A DNA stretch of 64,000 bases, from contig NZ_VTOX01000003.1 of the NCBI RefSeq assembly GCF_012184415.1, positions 372,001 to 436,000 of the forward strand. The letters are read 5' to 3'. The stretch's first letter is position 1; each line of letters begins with the position of its first letter. This document shows positions 22,374 through 32,207 of this stretch, piece after piece. A model generated the notes under the pieces. It was given only the letters and a program-made list of their open reading frames with translations, ran no database searches and had not been told where the DNA came from. Both the position numbers and the translations under genes were made by a program. The stretch is from Ramlibacter lithotrophicus (lineage in GTDB: Bacteria > Pseudomonadota > Gammaproteobacteria > Burkholderiales > Burkholderiaceae_C).

Positions 22374-24368
22374 TCAGGGAACCACCACCGTTCCCAGCAA
22401 CGTAGTATTGCCCTTCGGCGTCGTCGCCTTGAGCGATATCTCCGCGCCGGAGCAAGTATCCGTCGGTTGCGAACCTTTCTTCACGATAGCCCGGTGAAGC
22501 GTCGGGTTCGTTCCGTTCGGGACGCTCGCCGGGATCACTTCCGCCAAGGCACAGTTGGTTCCGCCACTCACGACGGCCGAGACGGCGGTGCCCGACGGCA
22601 TGGCGTTGCCGTTCTGATCAGCGACCAGCACGGTCACCCCAGTAGACGAGACATCGGAAACCGGCGCAGGCGTTAGCGCAAAGCTCGTGGAGAACACCAC
22701 GACTGCCTGGGCTCGCACGCGGGTGCTGCCCCATGCGCCGTTGCAGGTGTTCGCCACATTGGCCGTCAAGTAACTGTGACTCTCACAAGCCACAGCGCCG
22801 ATACCCGCACCAGGGACCGAGGGATCTCCAATCTTCTGCTCACTCACCGGCGCAGTGTCGAAAACGCCGTTTTCGTTGATGTCGAGGAACGGCTGGCCCA
22901 TGTCGTAGAACGGCTCACCCTGGTCGTATCGGTTATTGCCGTTGGCATCGACGAACGCCTCTTCGCCCTCTGTATACGCCAGCACCGTGACGCGCCCATT
23001 GGCCGGCCGGAATGACTGGCTGACCAGACTGACGCTGCAGCCCGACTTGTTGTTGGCGTCGATGACGACCGAGCACGACGCTGTTACCTGCCCCCCTTCG
23101 GTGACGAAGGTGATCGGGGTACCGGCGGGCACCGGCTGGCCCAGGCGGTCGGCGACGAGCAGATTGATGCTCGTCGATTCGTTGTCATAGGTCCAACCTT
23201 CGATGTTGAACGTCGAAGCCGACAGCGAGAAGAAATTCTGGACCGGTTGACCCGAATTCACGGACAGGCCGGCCGACGCCGCGGTAATCAGCGGGTTGTT
23301 GACAAGCTGTGCGCTCAAACTCAGCGGCGTGGGAACGGCCCCCGATTGCACGATCGCGCTCACTTCGCCGTTTGCGTCAGTTGCGACCACCTTCGAGGCG
23401 GTGGAGTTCGTGTCGGCAAAAGTCACGCCGCTGGCGATGGCCGACTGCGAGAGCGCAAGCCGCACGTCCGTGGACGTCGTGATCGGACCGCCGCTGGCGT
23501 CCACGACCTTGAACTTGACCGTCGACTGCTTCACCCCGAAAGAAGCAACGGAGGTGTAAATGGTCCCCGGCGTCGCCGATACGAACAGCAGGTTCGTGGG
23601 CTGGGGCGCCTGGACCGTAACGGTGGTCTGCACCGGCGGCGCGCTGACGGCGGAGGCGACGAGCGTGACAGTGCCGCCGGCACAACCCGAAGCCTGGAAT
23701 GTGCTCACCGCCTTGCCGGCAGAATTTGACCGCACCTCGGCAGGGCTGAAGCTTCCGCAGTTCGCTGAGAAGCTGACGGGAACTGAGGTAGCCCCTGCCA
23801 CGCCATTCACCCGCACGTCAACCGAGACCGAGGTGGATTGAAAGGCCGACAACGTCGTCAGGCCGGCGACCAGGTTCGACAACTGCACATTCGCGGGTGC
23901 CGTCTGCACGTCCAGTGTCGCCGCGAGATTCGTCGTGCCGACCGTCGCGTTTGCGGTGAGCGTCTCGGCCCCGGCAGCCGTGAGAGAGGAGGGAATGAGT
24001 TGCACCTTCGCGACGCCAGCCGTATCGGTAAGCACCTGGCCCGACGCTGGCTGGAACTGGACCAGGTCGGACCCCGACGCGAAGACGACCAACTTGTTTG
24101 ACACGGGTGCCCCGCTGGCGTCCTTGAGCGTCGCCTTGGCATAGACGACGCTGCCGGAGGTCACCGAATTGTCGGCCACCGCAGCGCCGGCGGAATTCAC
24201 CAACGCCATGCTCAATGTTGGAACGGTCACCGTGCCCGTGGGCGTACTACCAGTCCCTCCGGTGCCGCCACCTCCGGGCGTAATTCCGGGGCTGCCGCCA
24301 CCGCCGCCGCAGGCGGTCATCAAAGCAGCGAGCAGCAGGCCCGCCAGCATTCGCATCAGGTACATCAT
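22374..24368 (-). CDS. Ig-like (Big_1-type) domain lipoprotein, 664 aa
   Basis: The protein has a lipoprotein signal [20 protein letters not shown] with the lipidated Cys at residue 20, followed by a Gly/Pro/Thr-rich linker. Several roughly 100-residue beta-rich repeats follow with Big_1/invasin-type phrases such as [19 protein letters not shown] and [17 protein letters not shown]. Around residues 465-500 are two Asp/Asn-rich loops ([12 protein letters not shown] and DINENGVFD) that look like calcium-binding motifs. It is inserted between pilQ and aroK, which are adjacent in many relatives. The DNA looks less GC-rich than its neighbours. A surface or periplasmic adhesin-like or pilus-associated role is an inference only. 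Confidence 0.8.
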   Translation of the reverse strand: MMYLMRMLAGLLLAALMTACGGGGGSPGITPGGGGTGGTGSTPTGTVTVPTLSMALVNSAGAAVADNSVTSGSVVYAKATLKDASGAPVSNKLVVFASGSDLVQFQPASGQVLTDTAGVAKVQLIPSSLTAAGAETLTANATVGTTNLAATLDVQTAPANVQLSNLVAGLTTLSAFQSTSVSVDVRVNGVAGATSVPVSFSANCGSFSPAEVRSNSAGKAVSTFQASGCAGGTVTLVASAVSAPPVQTTVTVQAPQPTNLLFVSATPGTIYTSVASFGVKQSTVKFKVVDASGGPITTSTDVRLALSQSAIASGVTFADTNSTASKVVATDANGEVSAIVQSGAVPTPLSLSAQLVNNPLITAASAGLSVNSGQPVQNFFSLSASTFNIEGWTYDNESTSINLLVADRLGQPVPAGTPITFVTEGGQVTASCSVVIDANNKSGCSVSLVSQSFRPANGRVTVLAYTEGEEAFVDANGNNRYDQGEPFYDMGQPFLDINENGVFDTAPVSEQKIGDPSVPGAGIGAVACESHSYLTANVANTCNGAWGSTRVRAQAVVVFSTSFALTPAPVSDVSSTGVTVLVADQNGNAMPSGTAVSAVVSGGTNCALAEVIPASVPNGTNPTLHRAIVKKGSQPTDTCSGAEISLKATTPKGNTTLLGTVVVP

Positions 24369-24391
24369 GGCTCCTCTTCCAGACTCTTTCG

Positions 24392-26515
24392 TTAACGCGC
24401 GGCCGCCCGGTCGGCGATCATCTTGGGGGTGATGAACACCAGCATCTCCTGCTTGTTGGAGCTGCGCTGGCGGCTCTTGAACAGGTTGCCCACGGCCGGC
24501 AGGTCGCCGAGCACGGGCACTTTCGCCTCGTTCTCGCTTTCCGTCAGCTCGAAGATGCCGCCGATCACGACGGTGCCGCCGTTCTCGACCAGCACCTGGG
24601 TCTTGATGTGCTTGGTGTTGATGGCGATGCCGGCGGCCGTGGTCTCGCCCCGGCTGTCCTTGTTGATGTCCAGGTCCAGGATGATGTTGCCCTCGGGCGT
24701 GATCTGGGGCGTCACTTCGAGCTTCAGCGTGGCCCGGCGGAATGCGACCGCCGTGGCGCCGCTGGACGTGGCCTGCTGGTACGGGAACTCGGTGCCCTGC
24801 TCGATCATCGCCTTCGTCTGGTCGGCAGTGACGATCCGCGGGCTCGACACGAGCTTGCCCTTGCCGTCCGCTTCGAGCGCCGACAGCTCCAGGTTCAGGA
24901 AGCGGTTGGCGGCCGCGCTGAACAGCGAAATCGCGAAGGTGGAGGGACTGAAGCCGCCCTGACCGAGCGCCGGCAGGTTGACGAAGGTCGTGTTGGTCGT
25001 GTCCAGCTGGATGGCGCCTTCCCCGGTGGTGCCGGACACGGCGTCGTACGTGCCGCCGATCGCGATGCGGTTGTTGCCGCCCAGCGCATAGCCCGGGTCG
25101 CCGCCGCGCACCCCTCGCAGGTCGCTGCCGCCCAGGCGCACGCCGAGCGACTTGCCGAAGGTGTCCGAAGCCTCGACGATGCGCGCTTCGATGAGCACCT
25201 GGCGCACCGGAATGTCCAGTTTGGCGATCAGCTGCTGCACCGACTCCAGCTTGACCGGGATGTCCGTGACGAACAGCTGGTTGGTCCTCGGCTCCGCGAT
25301 GACGCTGCCGCGGGTGCTGAGAATCCGCGCCGCGCCCGTGCCGGCCGTGAGCTGCGCCGCGATGTCGGCGGCCTTGGTGTAATTGAGCTGGAACGACTGC
25401 GTGCGCAGCGGCTCCAGGTTCTGGATCGCGTTGCGCGACTCGAGGTCGAGCTTTTCCTTGGCCGCGATTTCGTCCTTTGGCGCGATCCACAGCACGTTGC
25501 CGCTCTTGCGCATGCCCAGGCCCTTGGCCTGCAGCACGATGTCCAGCGCCTGGTCCCACGGCACGTCCTTCAGGCGCAACGTGACGGAACCGGTCACCGA
25601 GTCCGAGGTCACCACGTTGAAGTTGGTGAAATCGGCGATCACCTGCAGCAGCGAGCGGACCTCGATGTTCTGGAAGTTCAGCGACAGCTTCTCGCCGGTG
25701 AAGCCCGGCCCCTGGCTGAGCTTGCCCGGGTCGACCTTCTGCTGCCGCACTTCGACCACGAACTGGTTGTCGCTCTGGTAGGCGGAGTGCTCCCAAGCGC
25801 CCTTGGGCTCGATCAGCACCCGCACCCGGTCACCGACCTGCGCGGTCGTGATGGTGCTCACCGGCGTGCCGAAGTCGGTCACGTCGAGGCGCCGGCGCAG
25901 TCCCTCGGGCAGCGACGACTTGAGGAATTCCACGACCAGGTTCTGCCCCTGCTGACGGATGTCCACGCCGATCTGGTTGTTCGGCAGGGCGACGATCACG
26001 CGGCCGGAGGCATCGGTGCCACGGCGGAAGTCGAGGTCGCGGATCGGCTGGGTCTCGAGGTTGCGGCTTTCCGCGAAAACCGGCGGGGCCGCCGGGGCCG
26101 GGCCGGCGGCCACGACCGGGTCGAACACCACCAGCAGCGATTTGCCTTGCAGCTGCGCGCGGTACGCCGCCGCTGTCTTGAGGTTGACGACGAGGCGGGT
26201 GCGCTCGCCGGCCTGCACCACGTTCACCGAGCGGATGTTGCCCTGGTTGATTTCCACCGTGTTGCGGCCCAGCCCGTTGGTCGCGCCCGGCACGTCGAGC
26301 GCCACCCGCGCGGGGGACTGGATCGTGAAGCCGTTGGGGACGGCCTGCAGCGGCTGCGAAAAATCGATCCGCACGACCTCGACGCCGCCCTGGATCTGGC
26401 TCGTGACCGACTCCACCACCTGGGCCTGCGCCGACGCCGGCAACCAGAGGCCGAGCGAGCACGCAAGGACGGCGAGCATCCATCCCCGGCTCGACGCGAT
26501 CAGTTTCTTGTTCAT
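24392..26515 (-). CDS. pilQ: Type IV pilus secretin PilQ
   Basis: PilQ forms the outer-membrane channel through which the type IV pilus is extruded and retracted. The 707-residue precursor has a signal peptide ending near PASAQAQ, an AMIN domain with VEVVRIDFSQPLQAVPNGF that probably binds peptidoglycan, a second AMIN-like region, a secretin N-domain (LNFQNIEVRSLLQVIADFTN) and the C-terminal secretin core with VPVLGDLPAVGNLFKSR. The ATG at 26515 gives MNKKLIASSRGWMLAVLACS. A longer in-frame extension overlaps pilP and is rejected. The ATG overlaps the pilP stop codon by four bases. Confidence 0.97.
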   Translation of the reverse strand: MNKKLIASSRGWMLAVLACSLGLWLPASAQAQVVESVTSQIQGGVEVVRIDFSQPLQAVPNGFTIQSPARVALDVPGATNGLGRNTVEINQGNIRSVNVVQAGERTRLVVNLKTAAAYRAQLQGKSLLVVFDPVVAAGPAPAAPPVFAESRNLETQPIRDLDFRRGTDASGRVIVALPNNQIGVDIRQQGQNLVVEFLKSSLPEGLRRRLDVTDFGTPVSTITTAQVGDRVRVLIEPKGAWEHSAYQSDNQFVVEVRQQKVDPGKLSQGPGFTGEKLSLNFQNIEVRSLLQVIADFTNFNVVTSDSVTGSVTLRLKDVPWDQALDIVLQAKGLGMRKSGNVLWIAPKDEIAAKEKLDLESRNAIQNLEPLRTQSFQLNYTKAADIAAQLTAGTGAARILSTRGSVIAEPRTNQLFVTDIPVKLESVQQLIAKLDIPVRQVLIEARIVEASDTFGKSLGVRLGGSDLRGVRGGDPGYALGGNNRIAIGGTYDAVSGTTGEGAIQLDTTNTTFVNLPALGQGGFSPSTFAISLFSAAANRFLNLELSALEADGKGKLVSSPRIVTADQTKAMIEQGTEFPYQQATSSGATAVAFRRATLKLEVTPQITPEGNIILDLDINKDSRGETTAAGIAINTKHIKTQVLVENGGTVVIGGIFELTESENEAKVPVLGDLPAVGNLFKSRQRSSNKQEMLVFITPKMIADRAAAR

Positions 26516-27054
26516 TTCGACCTCTCTTGCAGCTGCAATGTGGCGGTGCGCTCGATCCATTCGCCGGCGGAATCCTGGACGATCTCGCGCAGGACCACTT
26601 CGGTCTCGTCCACCTTCATGATCCGGCCGTAGTTCTGCCCCAGGTAGTTGCCCGGCCGCACCTGGTACAGCAGGTTGTCGACCCGGATCAGCGCCACCGG
26701 CTTGCCCTGCTTGATCAGGCTGCCGACCATGGTCATGGCGTCCAGCGGATACGCCTCCAGCGGTTCCTTGCGCCGCGCCAGTTCAGGCGCCACCAGCGAA
26801 GCCGTCGTGGTCGTCTGCGCCGACTCGCGCTTCAGTGCCTGCGTCAGCTTCTGGTTGCTGAAGGGGTCGCCCGCGCGCTCCTGCGTGTAGGCCTGGGGGC
26901 TGAATTTCTTCGGCTCGGGAATCGGCTCCACCTTGGGCCGGGTCTGGGCGCGCTGCTGGTTCATCCACTGCTGCAACTCCTCCTGTCCCGACTGGGTGCA
27001 GGCGGTGAGCGCCAGCGAGAGTGCCAGGAGGGCGGCTGCGGTCCGGCCCGTCAT
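26512..27054 (-). CDS. pilP: Type IV pilus assembly lipoprotein PilP
   Basis: The 180-residue lipoprotein has the signal MTGRTAAALLALSLALTAC with lipidated Cys at residue 19. PilP links the inner-membrane PilMNO platform to the PilQ secretin. The N-terminal part after the Cys is extended and Pro/Gln-rich (the segment that binds PilN/PilO). The C-terminal domain (KQGKPVALIRVDNLLYQVRPGNYLG) is the beta-sandwich homology region that contacts PilQ. Four-base overlaps join it to pilO and pilQ. Confidence 0.95.
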   Translation of the reverse strand: MTGRTAAALLALSLALTACTQSGQEELQQWMNQQRAQTRPKVEPIPEPKKFSPQAYTQERAGDPFSNQKLTQALKRESAQTTTTASLVAPELARRKEPLEAYPLDAMTMVGSLIKQGKPVALIRVDNLLYQVRPGNYLGQNYGRIMKVDETEVVLREIVQDSAGEWIERTATLQLQERSK

Positions 27055-27722
27055 TTCTTGTTCCCCGGTGCCGCCGATTTTCTCTGGGCGTTCACTTCCT
27101 CGGCGTCCAGGTAGCGGAAGGTCTTGGCCGTGGCGTCCATGGTCAGCGTGCCGTCCTTGGCCGGGGTCAGCGCCAGGTTGTTGAGGGTCACGATTCGCGA
27201 GAGGTTGGCCACGTCGGAGGTAAACGCGCCGACGTCGTGGAAGCGGCCGGTAACGCGGACCGCGATCGGCAACTCGGCGTAGTACTCCTTCACGCTCACC
27301 TGCCCCGGCCGGAACAACTCGAAGTTGAGGCTGCGGCCGAGCCCGGCCTGGTTGATGTCGGAGAGCAGGGCGTCCATCTCGGCCTTGCTGGGCAGTTGCT
27401 TTTCGAGCTGCGTCACGTACTGCTGCACCTGCTCGCGCTGTTTCCTCAGCGCGTCCAGGTTGACCGCCTGCGCCAGCTTCTTGGTGTAGTCCTGGCGCAA
27501 GGTCACTTCCCGCTTCTGCTCGGCCTCCAGCTCCTCGGCGGAGCCGGTCAGCCACACGAACCAGAGCACGACCACGATCGCGGCCATGAGGAACAGGCAC
27601 AACGCGGCCCGTGGCAGGACCGGCCACGAGCCGGGGTCGTTCGGGTTGAGCCCGCGGAACTGGCCCAGCACGGCCTGCTGGAGCTGCGCGAAGTCGATCT
27701 TGGGAGCGCTGACGGTGGCCAT
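27051..27722 (-). CDS. pilO: Type IV pilus inner-membrane protein PilO
   Basis: The 223-residue protein has one transmembrane helix at about residues 38-58 (ALCLFLMAAIVVVLWFVWL), a coiled-coil stretch rich in Glu, Lys and Gln (residues 60-115), and a C-terminal ferredoxin-like periplasmic domain containing KEYYAELPIAVRVTGRFHD. PilO dimerises with PilN in the alignment subcomplex. It starts three bases after pilN and overlaps pilP by four bases. Confidence 0.95.
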   Translation of the reverse strand: MATVSAPKIDFAQLQQAVLGQFRGLNPNDPGSWPVLPRAALCLFLMAAIVVVLWFVWLTGSAEELEAEQKREVTLRQDYTKKLAQAVNLDALRKQREQVQQYVTQLEKQLPSKAEMDALLSDINQAGLGRSLNFELFRPGQVSVKEYYAELPIAVRVTGRFHDVGAFTSDVANLSRIVTLNNLALTPAKDGTLTMDATAKTFRYLDAEEVNAQRKSAAPGNKK

Positions 27723-27725
27723 GCT

Positions 27726-28388
27726 TCAGGTTCTCCGCGCCGAGGCGCCCGTGGCCGCGGGAACGGCGGCGGCCGGGATCGAAGCCGCGCTCGCGGCGCC
27801 GCTGGCGGCTGCGGCCTTCTGCGCTTCGGCCGCCCGCAGCAGCTTCACGCGCATCGTGAAGTTCGACACCCGCCGCTGGTCGCGCGCGCTCAGCGTCACG
27901 CTGCCGGCGGTGATCTCGACGAGCTCCGGCCGGCTCAGCCACGGGCTGTTGTTGGCCAGGTTGCGCAGCAGCTCGGACACCCGCTCGTTCGACTGGGCGA
28001 TGCCGGAGAGGGCGATCGTCTGGTTGTCCTGCTTCAGGCCGGTCAGGTAGACGCCGTCGGGCGTCTGCTGCACCAGTTCGTTGAGCAGGTGCACTGGCAT
28101 GTTGCGGTCCGCCTGCAGGTCTTCCACCGCCTGCTGCCGTGCCCTGAGGGCGGCAATCTCGGCCTGCAGGGTCGCGATGTCCTTGATCTGGGCTTCCAGC
28201 CGCTTGATCTCGCCGGCCAGCACCAGGTTCTTGCCCTGCTGCTCGGAAATCTGCGCGGCATACCAGGCGTAAATGCCCCCGGCGATCACGACGCCGGCCA
28301 GCGCCGAGAGCACCAGCGTCGCGTAGAACGCCTCGCGCCGGCGCTTGCGGGCCGCCTCCCGGTGCGGCAGCAGGTTGATCAGGATCAC
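27726..28388 (-). CDS. pilN: Type IV pilus inner-membrane protein PilN
   Basis: The N-terminus ILINLLPHREAARKRRRE is the classic PilN motif that docks into the cytoplasmic groove of PilM. A transmembrane helix (about 24-44) and a coiled coil rich in Glu/Gln/Leu follow, then a periplasmic domain and an Ala-rich tail. The start is GTG at 28386-28388, overlapping the pilM stop codon (GTGA) with GGAGG eight bases upstream. This gives 220 residues beginning directly at the INLLP motif. An in-frame ATG at 28418 would only add residues encoded inside pilM. Confidence 0.94.
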   Translation of the reverse strand: MILINLLPHREAARKRRREAFYATLVLSALAGVVIAGGIYAWYAAQISEQQGKNLVLAGEIKRLEAQIKDIATLQAEIAALRARQQAVEDLQADRNMPVHLLNELVQQTPDGVYLTGLKQDNQTIALSGIAQSNERVSELLRNLANNSPWLSRPELVEITAGSVTLSARDQRRVSNFTMRVKLLRAAEAQKAAAASGAASAASIPAAAVPAATGASARRT

Positions 28389-29464
28389 TGCAGGAACCTC
28401 CGCATCGCCAGCCCGCACGACGTCAGGTACGACGGGGCCTCGCGGCGCATCTTCTTCTCCCGCACCGCGCCGCCGACCTGCATCCCTTCGAACGGATTGG
28501 CCAGGTTGCAGGGGAACGAGGTCTGGCTGGTGACGGCGTCGGTCAGTCCCGGCAGCGCCGCGGAACCGCCGGCGAGCATCACGTAGTCGACGCGGTTGTG
28601 CGGCGTGCTGGTGAAGAAGAACTGGAGCGCCCGGGCCACTTCCTGTGCCAGGCTGTCGACGAACGGCTTCAGGATGGCCGAGCCGTAGTCCTCCGGCAGG
28701 TCGCCGTTGCGCTTCTTGTTCTCGGCCTCCTCGGGCGAGAACCCGTACTGGCGCACGATCAGCTGCGTCAGCTGCGCGCCGCCAAACGCCTGGTCCCGGT
28801 CGTAGAGCACTTCCTCGTTGCGGATCACCTGCATGCTGGTGGTGAACGCGCCGACCTCGAACAGCGCGACCATCGTGTCCACGCCGCCGTTCGGCAGGGC
28901 CTGGATCAGGCGGCCGGCGGCCAGCCGCGACGCATACGACTCGACGTCGACGATCATCGGCTTGAGGCCGGCCGCTTCCGCGAGGCCCTGCCGGTCCTGC
29001 ACCTTTTCCCTGCGGGACGCGGCGATCAGAACCTCGACGTCGCCGGCGGAGGTGGTGCTCGGTCCCAGCACGCAGAAGTCGAGGCTCACCTCGTCCAGCG
29101 AAAACGGGATGTACTGGTTGGCCTCGGCTTCGACCTGGGCCTCCAGGTCCTGCTCGGACAGGCCCGCCGGCAGGATGATCTTCTTGGTGATGACGGCCGA
29201 CGGCGGCAGCGCCATCGCCACGTTCTTGGTCCGGGTGCCGCTCTTCTTGACGACCCGGCGCATGGCCTCGGCGACCTCCTCGAACTTCTCGACATTCCCG
29301 TCGACGACCCAGCCGCGCTCCAGCGGCTCGATGGCGCAGCGCTCCAGGACGAGCTCGCCGCCCTTGTCGCGGCCGAGCTCGACCAGCTTGACGCTGGACG
29401 AACTGATGTCCAGGCCAAGCAGAGGTGCCGGCTGACGGCTCAACAGAGACCCCAATAAGCTCAT
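28385..29464 (-). CDS. pilM: Type IV pilus assembly protein PilM
   Basis: PilM is the cytoplasmic actin-like (FtsA-like) protein that binds the N-terminus of PilN. The 359-residue sequence has LLGLDISSSSVKLVELGRD as the phosphate-binding 1 motif, VDVESYASRLA in the middle and YVMLAGGSAALPGLTDAV as the adenosine motif. It is the first gene of pilMNOPQ, divergent from mrcA, the widespread proteobacterial arrangement. AGGAG lies six bases upstream of the ATG. The upstream promoter was not clear by eye. Confidence 0.96.
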   Translation of the reverse strand: MSLLGSLLSRQPAPLLGLDISSSSVKLVELGRDKGGELVLERCAIEPLERGWVVDGNVEKFEEVAEAMRRVVKKSGTRTKNVAMALPPSAVITKKIILPAGLSEQDLEAQVEAEANQYIPFSLDEVSLDFCVLGPSTTSAGDVEVLIAASRREKVQDRQGLAEAAGLKPMIVDVESYASRLAAGRLIQALPNGGVDTMVALFEVGAFTTSMQVIRNEEVLYDRDQAFGGAQLTQLIVRQYGFSPEEAENKKRNGDLPEDYGSAILKPFVDSLAQEVARALQFFFTSTPHNRVDYVMLAGGSAALPGLTDAVTSQTSFPCNLANPFEGMQVGGAVREKKMRREAPSYLTSCGLAMRRFLQ

Positions 29465-29690
29465 TCAGGCTCCTGCAGCTGGGTATTTCAAGACGTAACA
29501 GACTTAAAGTTTCACTTGAATGCTAGCAGTAACATCCTTGTCGGCAAAAGACTTTTGGCCTTCCGGGCGCTGTCCGCGTTGCCAAAAGCCGACGCCGGCG
29601 AACTGCGATACTGCAGGGGTGGAACGGGCGTGAGCCGGTGCTCACATCCCTTCGTTTTTCCGCCCGCTGCGCTCGAGCAGGGGGCCAGGG

Positions 29691-29709
29691 GGTCATTTTT
29701 ATAATGACC
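29691..29709 (+). promoter_or_regulatory. Palindrome with embedded -10 box upstream of mrcA
   Basis: GGTCATT (29691-29697) pairs with AATGACC (29703-29709) around TTTAT. The perfect -10 hexamer TATAAT (29700-29705) lies inside the palindrome, 28 bases before the mrcA ATG. A -35 hexamer is not obvious. The symmetry around the -10 suggests an operator where a repressor would block polymerase. The binding factor is unknown. Confidence 0.5.
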
Positions 29710-29732
29710 GCTGCCATCTCACGTGGAGCCAT

Positions 29733-32204
29733 ATGCCGTCCGAACCGACCTCACAAGAGCACCGACCGCGGTGGCCGCGCTCCGTGCCGGGCTGGCGGGG
29801 GGCCGTGCTGCGCGGGCTGCTGTGGACGGCCGGCGCCGGAATCGCCGCCGTGGTGTCGGTGGCGATCATCGTGGGCGTGGCGCTGGCCGTCGCCTACCCC
29901 AACCTGCCGGAACTCACCGACCTCGCGGATTACCGGCCCAAGCTGCCGCTGCGGGTCTATTCCGCCGACGGCGTGCTGATCGGGGAGTTCGGCGAGGAGC
30001 GCCGCAGCCTCACGCCGATCGCCCAGATTCCCAAGGTCATGACCAACGCGGTGCTCGCGATCGAGGACGCGCGTTTCTATTCCCACGGCGGCGTCGACTA
30101 CCGGGGGCTGATGCGGGCGGCCATCGCCAACCTCGGCCGGGTCAAGAGCCAGGGCGCGTCGACCATCACCATGCAGGTGGCGCGCAACGTGTACCTGTCG
30201 TCCGAGAAGACCTTCACCCGCAAGCTCTACGAGGTGCTCCTCACCTTCAAGCTGGAACACCTGCTGACGAAGGACCAGATCCTCGAGATCTACATGAACC
30301 AGATCTTCCTGGGCAACCGCGCCTACGGGTTCGCGGCCGCTTCCGAGACCTACTTCGGCAAGCCCATGAAGGACCTCACGATCGCCGAGGCGGCCATGCT
30401 GGCCGGCCTGCCGAAATCCCCGTCCGCCAACAACCCGCTCACCAATCCGTCGCGCGCCCGCTCGCGCCAGCTGTACATCATCGAACGCATGGAGGAAAAC
30501 GGGTTCATCACCCCGGATGAGGCGCAGGCGGCGAAGAAACAGGAACTGAAGTTCCGCAGCACGACCGGGCAGACGCGGGTTCATGCCGAATACGTCGCCG
30601 AGACGGTGCGCCAGCTGGTGTACGCCCAGTACGGCGACGAGGCGTACACGCGCGGCCTGAACGTCTTCACCACCATCAACGCCGGCCAGCAGGAAACCGC
30701 CTATCGCGCCTTGCGCAAGGGCATCATGGACTACGAGCGGCGCCAGTACTACCGCGGCCCGGAGGAGTTCGTCGACCTGCCGGCCGACGACAAGGCGGCG
30801 GAGGACGACATCGACGACGCGCTGGCCGACCACCCCGACAACGGCGACGTGATGGCGGCGGTCGTGCTGGAGGCCGGCCCCAAGATGATCCGCGCCGTGC
30901 GCCAGAACGGCGAGCACATCGAGATCACCGGCGAGGGCCTGAAGCCGGCGCAGTCGGGGCTGTCGGAGAAGGCGCCGCCCAAGATCAGGATCCGCCGGGG
31001 CGCCGTCATCCGGGTGGCGCAGACGCCCAAGGACACCTGGGAGGTCACCCAGTTGCCGGAGGTGGAGGGCGCGTTCGTGGCGCTGGATCCCCGCGACGGG
31101 GCCATCCAGGCGCTGGTCGGCGGGTTCGACTTCAACAAGAACAAGTTCAACCACGTTACCCAGGCCTGGCGCCAGCCGGGCTCGGCGTTCAAGCCGTTCA
31201 TCTATTCCGCGGCGCTGGAAAAGGGCTTCACGCCGTCGACCATCGTCAACGACGCGCCGCTGTTCTTCGACGCGGCGACCACCGGCGGACAGCCCTGGGA
31301 GCCGAAGAACTACGACGGCAAGTTCGAGGGTCCGATGCCGCTGCACACCGCGCTCGCCAAGTCCAAGAACATGGTGTCGATCCGCGTGCTGCAGGCCGTC
31401 GGCACGCAGAACGCGCAGGACTGGGTCGCGCGCTTCGGCTTCGACGCCGAGAAGCATCCGCCGTATCTCACCATGGCGCTGGGCGCCGGCGCCGTGACGC
31501 CGATGCAGATGGCCACGGCCTACTCGGTGTTCGCCAACGGCGGCTACCGCGTCAACCCCTGGCTGATCTCGAAGATCTCGGACCAGCGCGGCAAGGTGCT
31601 GGTCGAGAGCCAGCCCCCGCTGCCGAACGAATCGATGCGGGCGGTGGACGCGCGCAACGCCTTCATCATGGGCCGGCTGCTGCAGGAGATCACCCGCGCC
31701 GGAACGGCGGCTCGCGCCCAGTCCAGCCTCAAGCGGGTCGACCTGTACGGCAAGACCGGCACCACCAACGATGCCATCGACACCTGGTTCGCCGGCTACC
31801 AGCCGACCCTCGCCGCCGTGGTCTGGATGGGGTACGACACCCCGCGCTCGCTGGGCGTGCGCGAGACCGGCGGCGGCCTGAGCCTGCCGATCTGGATCAC
31901 TTTCATGGACAAGGCGCTCAAGGGCGTGCCCGTGATGGAGCCGTCGGCCCCGGAGGGCGTCGTCAACGTCGGCGGCGAGTGGTATTACGAGGAATACGCC
32001 CGCGGCGGCGGCGTGGGCAGCGTCGGCGTCACCTCGCCGGCGCAGGAGAATGGCCCGGGGACGGCCACGCCGGCGACGGTGCCGGGTGCGCCCGGCGTGC
32101 CTTACGACAGGAGCCTCATGAACTCCGACGGGCTGCCGCCCAACCGGCCGGCCGTTTCGCCGTCCGAGGAGCGCCGCAGCATCCTCGACCTGTTCCGGAA
32201 CTAG
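29733..32204 (+). CDS. mrcA: Penicillin-binding protein 1A
   Basis: A bifunctional class A PBP of 823 residues that polymerises and cross-links peptidoglycan at the inner membrane. It has an N-terminal cytoplasmic tail, a transmembrane helix (about 31-54), the glycosyltransferase domain with catalytic E111 in AIEDARFYSHGGVDYRG, an OB-like insert, and the transpeptidase domain with S484-x-x-K487 in PGSAFKP, SKN in LAKSKNMVS and KTGT in YGKTGTTNDAI. The Pro/Gly-rich tail ends in ERRSILDLFRN. It is divergent from pilM. Its TAG stop and the cyaY stop lie together in the palindrome CTAGCCGCTAG. Confidence 0.97.
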   Translation: MPSEPTSQEHRPRWPRSVPGWRGAVLRGLLWTAGAGIAAVVSVAIIVGVALAVAYPNLPELTDLADYRPKLPLRVYSADGVLIGEFGEERRSLTPIAQIPKVMTNAVLAIEDARFYSHGGVDYRGLMRAAIANLGRVKSQGASTITMQVARNVYLSSEKTFTRKLYEVLLTFKLEHLLTKDQILEIYMNQIFLGNRAYGFAAASETYFGKPMKDLTIAEAAMLAGLPKSPSANNPLTNPSRARSRQLYIIERMEENGFITPDEAQAAKKQELKFRSTTGQTRVHAEYVAETVRQLVYAQYGDEAYTRGLNVFTTINAGQQETAYRALRKGIMDYERRQYYRGPEEFVDLPADDKAAEDDIDDALADHPDNGDVMAAVVLEAGPKMIRAVRQNGEHIEITGEGLKPAQSGLSEKAPPKIRIRRGAVIRVAQTPKDTWEVTQLPEVEGAFVALDPRDGAIQALVGGFDFNKNKFNHVTQAWRQPGSAFKPFIYSAALEKGFTPSTIVNDAPLFFDAATTGGQPWEPKNYDGKFEGPMPLHTALAKSKNMVSIRVLQAVGTQNAQDWVARFGFDAEKHPPYLTMALGAGAVTPMQMATAYSVFANGGYRVNPWLISKISDQRGKVLVESQPPLPNESMRAVDARNAFIMGRLLQEITRAGTAARAQSSLKRVDLYGKTGTTNDAIDTWFAGYQPTLAAVVWMGYDTPRSLGVRETGGGLSLPIWITFMDKALKGVPVMEPSAPEGVVNVGGEWYYEEYARGGGVGSVGVTSPAQENGPGTATPATVPGAPGVPYDRSLMNSDGLPPNRPAVSPSEERRSILDLFRN

Positions 32205-32207
32205 CCG

